From Corynespora cassiicola (taxonomy: Eukaryota; Ascomycota; Dothideomycetes; Pleosporales; Corynesporascaceae): a stretch of 64,000 nt of DNA. A program made the translations under genes and the position numbers. Each line of letters opens with the position of its first letter. Position 1 is the stretch's first letter. This document shows positions 31,306 through 40,864 of this stretch, piece after piece. The stretch is taken from the NCBI GenBank assembly GCA_022059125.1, contig JAEUWY010000001.1:2418001-2482000 (forward strand). Reading direction: 5' to 3'. The notes below the pieces were generated by a model that saw only the letters and a program-made list of their open reading frames with translations, ran no database searches and had not been told where the DNA came from.

Positions 31306-32916
31306 GAGGGAACGCACGCGGGCAGGATGCTGAGGTAAGAAGCGCAGGCGCAGGCGCAGGCGCAGGCACAGGCAAGAGGGACAGCGGCGGGCGGCGCTGG
31401 AGCAGCTCGCTTTTGTATCGTCTGCTGCCTGAGGGCGCTCGTGGACGCGGATGCCGATGCAGACGCAGAATTTTGACCCCCACAATGACGCTAGCCCGCA
31501 GACGGCTAGCGCGGGCCTCGTAGTCGCGCAGCCACGTCCGTCGATCTGGCAGCGCGAGGCAGAGCCAGGCCCCCCTCCCCCTCGGCGGCTTTGGCCACGA
31601 CCATGGGGCTTCACCCCCTCGCCCCTCGCCCGCCCCATCGCGTCTCAACGACGGCGGGCGTGCCGTTGGGACGAGTGCTGGCCGCTGGCCGCTGGGGCGC
31701 CCGTCTCGTCTGCCACGCGATGCCGTGCTGCCGGCGCTCGCTGGCCGTGGCCTGGAGTGCAGCCAGCCAACCCACACATCTGACACAGGTTTCAGCGGCG
31801 TGCGCACGTACCAGCCCCTGTTCGACAGGGCCATCATCTCGAAAAATGAAGCCAATCAGCGCCCGCCCAGCAGCGTTCGACCCAGAGCGGGCTATACCGC
31901 TTGCGTCTAACAGGGCAGCCGTTGCTGGAATTCCCGGCTCAAGAGGCGTGAAATTGGACCTTGCTTGTGCAGAACCGACTGGGGCCAGCCATGACGGGCT
32001 GGTGTGGTGTCAGTGCTGAGTTAGGGTCGCAGTGCGTTCTCGTGTCCTCCTCTTTTCGATTCTCCCTTCTCCATCATCATCACTCTCCGCGACGGCCACC
32101 AGACACGACAGCATGAGGCTCCCAGCACCCTCAGGCGAGCAGCCCGGCTAACCACATCTCTGCCTCTCGTCACCACCGCCTCTAGCACCCGGCCTCACGT
32201 GCCTGGCGCCCTTCACCCACAGAAACCCGGCGCCACGTCAACTGGGGTGGAAGCGACCCGTCTGCCGCCTCGGAGCTCCCTTTGTTGCCTTCACCGCGGT
32301 GCGAAGCCCACGCCAGCATTGCCATCATCTGCCATCGCCCTCTAGAATCACCATCGCGCCGCCTCGACGCCAACCGCACGCTGCAAGGCTGTCAGGGCTG
32401 TTGGGCTTCCAGGGCCGCAGCAGATCGAATCTCAGCTTCAGACGCCGAGCCTGGGTTCCACAGGCGGATCGTGGTCTAACATCCGTGGTCGGCTCTTCCC
32501 CAGCGCTTTGCTAAGCTAATTCGCCGCGCCCCGTGCACGCTAGTGCATATCACGTGCACGTCAACTGGGACCTCCCGAATTTCACAACGCCATATCCTCA
32601 CCAAACGTTGGCCGTTACTAGCCCGCACCACCAACGCCTGTCACTTGTGCCACCTCCCACACCGTCCCCGAGTCCGCTCGCATTATCCCATTCAACAGCC
32701 CCGAGGTTCAACTCTCCCGCCGCAAATTGGGCCAACCGCACCCTCGCAGCGGTACCGCTCTGCACCAGCACTGCGCGACCGCACCCTATACCAGCCTCTA
32801 CCGTGTCTCTACCTCTAGGCAACTCGAGCCCAGACGTCTATTGTCTCAACAACTTACAGCGCCATTCGTGCCCATGCGGAGTTTAGGAGAAATCTCCACC
32901 ATTGCAGCTAATCACG
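31306..32916. promoter_or_regulatory. GC-rich divergent region between DYS1 and SNT1
   Basis: 1.6 kb of GC-rich DNA between two divergent genes. It includes a hexamer repeat just upstream of DYS1 (31342-31371) and pyrimidine/C-rich sequence with CACC and CCAC words ahead of SNT1 (32550-32900), which look like a long untranslated leader. Frames here are compositional, and none resembles a known protein. Confidence 0.4.
31342..31371. repeat. GCGCAG hexamer repeat in the DYS1 leader
   Basis: Four perfect GCGCAG units followed by GCACAG, 37-66 bp upstream of the DYS1 ATG and therefore probably in its 5' UTR. As transcribed it reads CTGCGC repeats. Confidence 0.8.
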
Positions 32917-35900
32917 ATGTCCTCTTCCCGGTACCCCGACAACGGCAGGTACGGGCGCGACAGGTCGCCATACCGCGATCGACGATCCTCCACCTATGGT
33001 GGCGGATATCCCCCAAGGGATAGCGAGTCGAGCAGCAGGTCCAACACGGGCTCTGGAGGTTTCCCGCCGAGAGATACCCCCCGCGGGCCCAAGTCCCTCG
33101 TCGATGCGCCTCGCGGTCCCACTGCCGGACCGCCGTCTGGTACTCCTTCTGCTCCCCGCGATGGTCGTGGCAGAGGCTTCCCCGGCCGGGGAGATGCACC
33201 CTCACTGCGGGATGCACCCCCGCTGACGAGCGGATCCCACAATTCGTGGAGGGCAGACCGCGACCGAGACCGAGACTTCGACCGCGACCGGAGAGACAGG
33301 CGACCTTCACCCCCACCTAGACGCTCTCCAATTCGCGACTCGCGCGATAGAGGAGACTTCCCGCCTCGCGACCTTGATATCCCTCGCGCGCGGCGCAATT
33401 CGCGAGACGGCCCTCCTTCGGCTGGCTCCACATATTCAGATCCCCCCCTTGGTTCAGGGCCTTACCGCGGCAGTGGTATTGGTCGCGGCAGGGGCGGTCG
33501 TGACTTCGGTGGAGATATGCGTGGACGAGGTCGAAATTTCCATGATGACCGCGATCGACATCATGACCCTCGCGCATACCGACCACGCAGTCGTTCAAGG
33601 GACACGCTCCGGCGAGATAGAGACATTCGAGATGATCGTGAGTTTGACAGGCGCGACCGTGATGATCGGCGATTCATGAATCGAGAATACGATTCGTATA
33701 TAGGATCTGCCGGTGCATCCAAGTCAGGCCCACGGGCCTTGGACACTCATCGTGGCAGTTCAGTCTCCGACTCACGTCACATCCCAGGTACACCAACAGG
33801 GCCGTCTACTCCGCACTCTGCACACCATCCGTCTGCATCAGACCGTCTAGGGCCTCCAGTCGACTCATACTCCCGCCGTTCGTCAGTAGTGACGGACCCT
33901 TTGAGTGCCAAAGATGGCCGCCGAGATGTACCCAGGGATCCACCCCGAGACCCTGCCAGAGACCCCGTCCGAGACGACTCTTTACTCGCAAGTCGCGCTG
34001 AAGCATCTCGAGAAAGGTACGCTCCTCGTGCTTCGTCGCCTCCAGCTGCAGTTCCGGCATTCGGATTTTCATCTAATGTTTGGAGAAATCCGGCTCTCGA
34101 TACAAAGCCTTCGACCACTGCTGCCGCAACACCACAACCACCAAAACCTGTTCCGAGTACTCCGTCGACTCCTGCAGGGCCTGCTCCCGTACCGGCTTCG
34201 CCTATTCCGACGGCTTCCAAACCAGCTATACCTTCGGGCTTATCCACAGTCCCTCCGACTGGACCCAAGGCTGACAGGATCCCTGACCGCCCTTACGTAG
34301 AGAATCAGAGCCAAGAGACACGGGCAGGATCAGCCGAACAACCGCGAATTGAAGCCTCCCGCCCTCAAGCTGGCCCATCAACCCCAGCTGCAAAGATCGG
34401 AAGCTCAGTAAATGTTGAGCCAAAGCCACCCGCATTGGTTCCTACGCCAACTCACTCCCAGGCCAATTCACCTCCTCAAGGGCCAGCTCCCAGGCCCCGA
34501 GCACCTCCTACAGGACCTCAAGGTGCTCTCCGGCCCAACATGTCGCCTTCATTCCCCAGGCCACAGCAGTTGCCTTACACAGCTCGTGATTCCTCTCCTG
34601 GTGCCATCCCACCTGCCTCCGCTGCCCGCAGTAATAGTGGGGGCGCATTATCGACCAATACGTCTCCTAAGAGCCTACCCGCCAACATTCCCACAGGACC
34701 CAAAGCTGATAGGGCGAATCAAATGGCACCACGACCTCCTTCAATGTATCCGCCACCAGATCGCCCCGCTTTCTCGGGTCCGAGGATGTCTATGGCGGGC
34801 GGGTTGAAAAGCAACCAATGGGTCAACCCCAGGCTGAATCTGAACAATCGATCAACCGTCCCTACGAAGCGAGAGTTTCCTGGAGAAGATCGTGAACGGA
34901 CGTTCGGTACCACACCCAAGGCACCGAAATTGGAGAACAGCGCTACAGCTTCAGATGTAGCGCGTCCAGAGCAAGCGAAGCCAGAGCCGTTGCCACTGAG
35001 TGCACCAGCAGTTGATGCTGACGCTCCCAAGGAGCGACCTGCTTCCGAGGAACGGCCCCGAATCCCTTCCTCAAAGCCGGCTCCAATCGAGACGAGACGG
35101 TTTTCCGACGTCTCCATGGCCGATGTATCTCCCCGCCAGGAAAAGCCACCAGTCTCAGCAACTTCATCCGCTCCCGAAGTTCTTGAAGATTCAGACGATG
35201 GCCTGGATCTTGATGAAGATGACTTCGCTGAATCAGAAGCCAAATACAATCGAGAGAAGGCACGGCTAGAATCCAAGCGGATTAACCTGAGCGCACGTCA
35301 CCTTCGTGCTACCACTCCCTTGCAAGAGATTATGCTCTTGGCAAATTTGACTGTGGATCATTTGCCGCATCAAGATGTGAAGTCCGTGGATGAAGAGGTG
35401 GTGTCGCCTCCTGTCGCTCCCCCTGTCCAACCTCCAAATGAGGCGCAAGCAAATGAACTTCTCACCCCACAAGCCGAAGATGCTGAAGATATCGTCATGG
35501 ATGACAAAGAAGAGAAGCCCCTCGCTCCTGCAACGCGGGCACTCCGGTTACGGCGAGAAACGTCAGACGAGCAGGGATCGACAGAAGACCTCAGTTCTCT
35601 TCCCTACCTTGGGTCAGGGCCGCCAACACCTCTATCCGATCTCGAACAGGATCGCCCAGGCCTGACTGATTCGGTTATGCTTGCTATTCGCAACAGGCTT
35701 CGCAAGAACATTGAGCCTGAAGCGGACGTCGAGGATACGCTAGAGCAATATGCCGAACAATATAGGAAATGGCGACTTGCAATCAGGGAACTGGATGAGA
35801 CACGAGATCAAGATGACCCAGAAAGGCAGCCATCTGCTGAACCGGGCTTGAAAGTGACTACACCTGATGTTCAAAGTGCGACAGTAGCAAATCTTATGGA

Positions 35901-38900
35901 ACTTGGTGCGCCCACAACCAGCCGTCGGAACCATTCCAGTCGATGGGCAACTGAGTTGGACCTCGAGCAGGTGATTAAGGAGTCATTGAAAACCGCAGAG
36001 GAAGAGCGTATGGGGAAGAGAGAAAAGGAGCAACAGAACACAATGGCCGACCCAGAGAAGGAGGCAGACGTTCCTATGGTGTTGACGAATTATGAGGCTC
36101 AGCGACGCCGATTCATCGACACCAACTTCCAGCGAGAGCCAGGCCAGGGCGTATTCGTCTTCCACTACGAACCGCCCGAGGATGATTTCACCCCCGAGGA
36201 ACACAAGATCATGGTCCATCATTACAAAGACCAGTATGCGAAGAAGTGGGGCAAGCTGGCGGAGATACTGTATAAAGAAGCCGGGGCGAGTCGCACGTAC
36301 AAAGATTGTATAAACCACTACTATGCCACCAAGTGGGGAAAAGAGTACAAAGGTAAATTGAAGCGCGGCCGTGGCGGCGCGCGCAGAAGAGGAGGTGGTG
36401 CAGGCCGTGGTCGTGGAGCTATTGCTAACATGGAACGGTCCGAGAATGCAACAGAAGATGGCTTGCCGCCAGCACTCACTGAGACTGGACGTCCACGTCG
36501 TTCAGCAGCGCCTACATTTGGTGCTGAATCGGAACTTGATACCACAACATCCACGCCGACACCTGGAAGAATGCGGCGACAAACCGACGCTGACGGTACC
36601 CAAGAGAAAGCCGGAAAGCGCGGCAAAGGTACACGGGAAAAAGGTGGGCGGAAGGCGAAAAACCAGCTGCCGCTAGCCGCCGCCCCAGTCGAGTCTCCTG
36701 TCAAATTAGATCGCAAAGAGAGGTCACTAGGTGTAAAGGTAGAGGAGGAATTCGGTAAACGACCTTTGGGTGAGATGCCATTGCCCATGCCACCTGGCGC
36801 GCCGGTAGAGGAACAAATCATGATCCAGGCCGACTCGCACCTCCATCCTGCTCTCAGCGGCAATATGATAGATCGACCAAAAACGCAAGTCAGCAGTAGA
36901 GCCGGTCCATCAAGCTACTGGTCGGTGACAGAGCAGAACGATTTCCAAAAGAATGTAGCACATTTCGGTACAGACTGGCTCGCGATTGCAAACCACATGG
37001 GAACCAAAACGCAGACCATGGTCAAGAATCAATACCAGCGCCTGATTGAGGGCGGCCAAGTTCCAGGCCTGGAGCAAGTTGCCAACGAGGCTGACAAGAG
37101 GCGAGAGCGAGGGGAAGATTTAGGTCCGCCACCAACACCGACTCCTGCCGCGAAGAGGCGTATATATGACAACCCCCCGCCTAATGTTCCACGGCCACTT
37201 GCACCTACGCCAGAAGTCGCGGAACTGCTCAAATCTCCTGGTGGCCATCCTATAGCACTACCAAAAGCTTCTCCGCCTGCCCCTGCAGCCCCTGGAAGGT
37301 TTCCGGCTATTGTTCAAGCCCCTACGCAGTCCCAAACAGCGGCGCCTACTTCTTCATTCTCCATATCGGACCCGTCACTGACACCTATGCCTGCCCTGCC
37401 TCAGCAGCAATCACCTCCCGCACAGCCCACGCGGCCTCCTCCACAGCACCATCACCAACACGCCCTTTCTCAACAACACAAAGCAAACCATCCTGGGCCC
37501 CGCGCTGGTTTTTTCTCAGATCCCCCACGGATGGAGAACCGCCCCCCTTCCCAGTCACCGGCGACGCCACAACCAGCAAGGGGTCTCCCACCACAGGTAC
37601 CGCCACAGGTTCGAAACTCGGAACAGCCCCAGGCATCCATGTTCCGTCCCCCTGTTCATCAGGAGCCAGGTGCTACGAGGTCCGAATCCCAACAAGATCA
37701 CGATGCACAGCATCGATTCCAGCGAGAGCATGCGCGACGCATCTCACAAGAAGCAGGCTCGAGACAGTTCCAACAGACTGCGCCGGCAGCTACGTCAGCT
37801 GTGTCGCAGCTACGGTCTGCTTCGGTTGCTGGGTCACCCGAAACTCGTCCTTTGCCGTTGCAACATCCTCGGCACATGCCACCAGCGCAACCCAATGGTC
37901 AATCTCTAGGAGATATCACCAGCCAAGCGCCAAGCGCGATACCTGTAGCACCGCAACAGCTTCCGCCTCGCTCCGTCATGGGAACGCCACCTGTCAAAGA
38001 AGAAATGAGGCCTTACTCTCTACCCCAAGTTCCTCAAGCTCCTCAAGCTCCTCAAGCTCAGCAGCCATCACAGCTTCCATCTCAGCCGCAAATGTATACT
38101 CAACCTGGCCCGCCCCAACCTCAAGTTGTCCAGCCTCCGCCGGCTCCAAAGCCTGCTCCAGAACCTAGGAAATCGAATCTCATGTCGCTGTTGAATGAAC
38201 CTGAACCTGAGGAACCTCGACGCAAGAAACCCAGCGATCAGGGCATGCCTTCGCATACGCCAACGCCTCAACAGCAAACGCCGATCGCTCCTCCACCTCC
38301 AGCCAATCAAGCCTTGCCGCCTCGGCGTGACCCTTACGCCGAATCCAATGCCAGCCAAACGCCATTCTCTCGACAGACCTATGCACAGCAGTCTTCGTTA
38401 CCTCCAACGCCATCAGGCCGACAAATTGTTGATCTCACTAGCGAGCAGGGTCCCGGGTCAAGACAACAGCATCCACGCGAAGGCTGGCAGCAACAACAAC
38501 AGCAGCAGCAGCAGCAGCAGCAGCGGCAGTCATTCCATGGAGCCCAGAGCCAACCTCAGCAAGTACCGTCGCTGAATTCTCCCCGTAGCACGCTTGCTCA
38601 GCCAGCATTCAGCGACCGTATCTATGGAAACCATCGCGCTGTATTCGCCCAGCACAACGCTCCGCGTCACAACCCCTCACCCCCGCCTGTGGGCTACTCT
38701 AACTCGCCTCATTTGCATTCTCGGACTCCCAGCCTGAGCGGTCCTCCAGGCCAACCACCGCGACATGGCCTCACGAGTGCAACACCCGCTCCACACGGGA
38801 CCCCCGCACCTGGTACTACGCAGATATTGCAACCAAATCCATACGCTCAAGTAGATCCAACTCCGAGCAATGGCTCGCAGCCCCCTGTGCCTAGTGGCAT

Positions 38901-39693
38901 GCGACCGAGTCCACATCTCCACACTAGCCACATGGCGCAGCAGAGAGATTTGCAAAGTCGCAATGAGCAGTCCCAGGTCCACAATGCAGGCATGGCGTAC
39001 TCCACTGCGCCACCAAACGAGCACCATCCTGCACATCATCATATGCGAGGTCCAAGTATCTCGGAGCAGTATCGCGGTCGCGAAGTCCATCATGATTTCA
39101 ATGCTCAAAATGCTGAACGTGATGTTTCCCGAGAGCTATCGCACCGAACTGACATAATGCGGGAATCACTTGCACGTTCCAGCGGGCAACAACCCCTTCA
39201 TCAAGACATACGGTATGCACCTCAGCAGCAGGATCGCGGATACGCCCCCCCTCGCTCACATACACCACTATCGCGAAACGAGCACGGCCAACCACCACCT
39301 CTCCAGCACCCTCCACACTCTGCCCTTGGCGACGGGGCTCATTCTGTCTACAGACAACGTGCAGCAGAGGAATCGCTTAGATATCGAGAGTTTCCTCCGC
39401 GAGAGTCCCAATATGCGGAGCGCATACGAGAGGAACAGCATATGGCAGCAACCAGGGCTATGGACGATCAAATGCGCAGGGAACATACCGAGCGTGAAAT
39501 GCGAGAGCGCGACATCCGGGAAAGCCATATGCGGGAAAATCACATGCGTGATGTACAATATCGCGATAGTTTGATGAGGCGTGGCCACCAGCTTGGACAT
39601 GGACAGGATCAGCGACCGCCTCCTAGCGGCCCAGGAGGACCCATGGACTGGACAAATGCAATTAGGCACCCAGATCAAAGATGGCAGAGATGA
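32917..39693 (+). CDS. snt1: SANT/Myb-domain corepressor-like protein (Snt1 type), 2258 aa
   Basis: A single 6.8-kb exon. Start ATG 32917 (MSSSRYPDNGRYGRDRSP) is preferred over an in-frame ATG five codons earlier. The first 230 residues are Arg/Asp/Gly-rich (RDRDRDFDRDR), then comes Pro/Ser-rich disorder. A SANT domain lies at about 1080-1145 (FTPEEHKIMVHHYKDQYAKKW, TYKDCINHYYATKWG) followed by a basic GRGGARRRGGGAGRGRG stretch. A second SANT domain is at about 1334-1380 (SYWSVTEQNDFQKNVAHFG). The C-terminal 850 residues are Pro/Gln-rich with a poly-Gln run and end in an Arg/Glu-rich helix. Paired SANT domains in a huge disordered protein match fungal Snt1, the NCoR/SMRT-like subunit of the Set3 histone deacetylase complex. 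The family assignment is firm for SANT and good for Snt1. Confidence 0.85.
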   Translation: MSSSRYPDNGRYGRDRSPYRDRRSSTYGGGYPPRDSESSSRSNTGSGGFPPRDTPRGPKSLVDAPRGPTAGPPSGTPSAPRDGRGRGFPGRGDAPSLRDAPPLTSGSHNSWRADRDRDRDFDRDRRDRRPSPPPRRSPIRDSRDRGDFPPRDLDIPRARRNSRDGPPSAGSTYSDPPLGSGPYRGSGIGRGRGGRDFGGDMRGRGRNFHDDRDRHHDPRAYRPRSRSRDTLRRDRDIRDDREFDRRDRDDRRFMNREYDSYIGSAGASKSGPRALDTHRGSSVSDSRHIPGTPTGPSTPHSAHHPSASDRLGPPVDSYSRRSSVVTDPLSAKDGRRDVPRDPPRDPARDPVRDDSLLASRAEASRERYAPRASSPPAAVPAFGFSSNVWRNPALDTKPSTTAAATPQPPKPVPSTPSTPAGPAPVPASPIPTASKPAIPSGLSTVPPTGPKADRIPDRPYVENQSQETRAGSAEQPRIEASRPQAGPSTPAAKIGSSVNVEPKPPALVPTPTHSQANSPPQGPAPRPRAPPTGPQGALRPNMSPSFPRPQQLPYTARDSSPGAIPPASAARSNSGGALSTNTSPKSLPANIPTGPKADRANQMAPRPPSMYPPPDRPAFSGPRMSMAGGLKSNQWVNPRLNLNNRSTVPTKREFPGEDRERTFGTTPKAPKLENSATASDVARPEQAKPEPLPLSAPAVDADAPKERPASEERPRIPSSKPAPIETRRFSDVSMADVSPRQEKPPVSATSSAPEVLEDSDDGLDLDEDDFAESEAKYNREKARLESKRINLSARHLRATTPLQEIMLLANLTVDHLPHQDVKSVDEEVVSPPVAPPVQPPNEAQANELLTPQAEDAEDIVMDDKEEKPLAPATRALRLRRETSDEQGSTEDLSSLPYLGSGPPTPLSDLEQDRPGLTDSVMLAIRNRLRKNIEPEADVEDTLEQYAEQYRKWRLAIRELDETRDQDDPERQPSAEPGLKVTTPDVQSATVANLMELGAPTTSRRNHSSRWATELDLEQVIKESLKTAEEERMGKREKEQQNTMADPEKEADVPMVLTNYEAQRRRFIDTNFQREPGQGVFVFHYEPPEDDFTPEEHKIMVHHYKDQYAKKWGKLAEILYKEAGASRTYKDCINHYYATKWGKEYKGKLKRGRGGARRRGGGAGRGRGAIANMERSENATEDGLPPALTETGRPRRSAAPTFGAESELDTTTSTPTPGRMRRQTDADGTQEKAGKRGKGTREKGGRKAKNQLPLAAAPVESPVKLDRKERSLGVKVEEEFGKRPLGEMPLPMPPGAPVEEQIMIQADSHLHPALSGNMIDRPKTQVSSRAGPSSYWSVTEQNDFQKNVAHFGTDWLAIANHMGTKTQTMVKNQYQRLIEGGQVPGLEQVANEADKRRERGEDLGPPPTPTPAAKRRIYDNPPPNVPRPLAPTPEVAELLKSPGGHPIALPKASPPAPAAPGRFPAIVQAPTQSQTAAPTSSFSISDPSLTPMPALPQQQSPPAQPTRPPPQHHHQHALSQQHKANHPGPRAGFFSDPPRMENRPPSQSPATPQPARGLPPQVPPQVRNSEQPQASMFRPPVHQEPGATRSESQQDHDAQHRFQREHARRISQEAGSRQFQQTAPAATSAVSQLRSASVAGSPETRPLPLQHPRHMPPAQPNGQSLGDITSQAPSAIPVAPQQLPPRSVMGTPPVKEEMRPYSLPQVPQAPQAPQAQQPSQLPSQPQMYTQPGPPQPQVVQPPPAPKPAPEPRKSNLMSLLNEPEPEEPRRKKPSDQGMPSHTPTPQQQTPIAPPPPANQALPPRRDPYAESNASQTPFSRQTYAQQSSLPPTPSGRQIVDLTSEQGPGSRQQHPREGWQQQQQQQQQQQQRQSFHGAQSQPQQVPSLNSPRSTLAQPAFSDRIYGNHRAVFAQHNAPRHNPSPPPVGYSNSPHLHSRTPSLSGPPGQPPRHGLTSATPAPHGTPAPGTTQILQPNPYAQVDPTPSNGSQPPVPSGMRPSPHLHTSHMAQQRDLQSRNEQSQVHNAGMAYSTAPPNEHHPAHHHMRGPSISEQYRGREVHHDFNAQNAERDVSRELSHRTDIMRESLARSSGQQPLHQDIRYAPQQQDRGYAPPRSHTPLSRNEHGQPPPLQHPPHSALGDGAHSVYRQRAAEESLRYREFPPRESQYAERIREEQHMAATRAMDDQMRREHTEREMRERDIRESHMRENHMRDVQYRDSLMRRGHQLGHGQDQRPPPSGPGGPMDWTNAIRHPDQRWQR
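38491..38529 (+). repeat. CAA/CAG repeat coding for poly-Gln in SNT1
   Basis: A run of CAA then CAG codons encodes about twelve Gln, ending in CAG CGG CAG. The pure CAG part is a slippage-prone microsatellite inside a coding region; length may vary between strains without breaking the frame. Confidence 0.85.
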
Positions 39694-40864
39694 TGTGCAC
39701 ATACACAACATCATTATCTATCGTTTCCTTTGCTTCCGCAACCACACCAGCAACCGACAAAGACTCTTCGCCTTGGAACGATTTCGCGCTCCTAGTATCA
39801 CCACCACTATCAAGCCAATAATCTTTTAAGCAATCCATATCTCAGCGCAGCAATGCAGGGCGCGTTTGGTGTACATGAAGTTTTTCAGACCGGGCATGGA
39901 AGGGAAAATTCTACCCAATATACATACTGTTTTTTTTCTCATTGCTCTTCTTCAACGCACACCCATATACCACAGTTCTGCCTTTTATGGGTTGTCATTT
40001 GAGGGGGTTCTATGGTGTTGGGGAAACGGAAATGGCGGGCGATCAAACCGGAACAAGGGCATGATATCCGTGGCGTTTCTCCCTTTTTTATTCTCTCTAT
40101 TCGAGATGTGTATGTGTTCTTCGCTGTTCCTTTTCTTTTTCCTGATATGGGCGAAGAGATGGCGGGAGGGGAGGGGAGGGGATGGGATGGGATGCATGTA
40201 CTCTGGATGTTGGTGGTGTTTATGTTTGGAAATATGAAGAGGAAAGGTGTATGGGTGTGGTCTCATTCATCTGCTTCTCAAGTGTCGTTTTTTTCGTCTT
40301 TGATTTCATTTTGCAGGCGGGTCCAGCTTTTTTTTTTGGGAGGGGAGGGGGGGGGGGGGTGAATGGTTTTTGGTGCTGTTGTGGGATGTGGAGGATTGAG
40401 ATTTGAGGGTGTGCGGTGTGCGGTGTGGTAGGGAGCGGGAGAGTCTGTGCTTCGTCCTAATTGTTTTCTTGCATGGAAGGAGTATAGAGGGAGGCTCCGT
40501 TGCGGTTCGTTGATGATGATGTCTCCGATTTCTAGGGGAGGTTGGAGGGTGAGTTATAGCGTGCGAGCAGGCGTGTATGTATTATAGCCACTCTTATGGT
40601 GGACAAGTGGAAAAAAATATTTTTTACATGAAAGATTTTACTATAGGCCTGGAAGTGATGTAGTTTGGGCATTGTTATTGGGGCGAGTAGTGGGCTAGAT
40701 GGAGACATTTGTTGCTACACAGGTTGCCTTTGATAGTTTACAGGTACATAATGAATTTCCAAATTTGCACTTGTATCCTAATATATTTTTGAGATAGAGA
40801 CTATACACTATGTGTCTGTGGTGGAACTCCTGAGGTGGATAGCTTCAGATTTGGTTATTGACCT
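39694..40864. other. Intergenic with poly-T/poly-G tract
   Basis: 3' flank of SNT1 and of the TPR gene (convergent). The plus strand is T- and G-rich from 40020 to 40640. A T run (40328-40337) leads into GGGAGGGGA and then thirteen G (40347-40359), which could form a G-quadruplex. A 123-aa plus-strand frame at 39866 is hydrophobic low-complexity sequence and is not supported as a gene. Confidence 0.5.

Noticed and set aside
39866..40237. 123-aa plus-strand ORF downstream of SNT1
   Set aside because: Composed of hydrophobic low-complexity sequence from T- and G-rich 3' flank, with no recognisable family or splice context.
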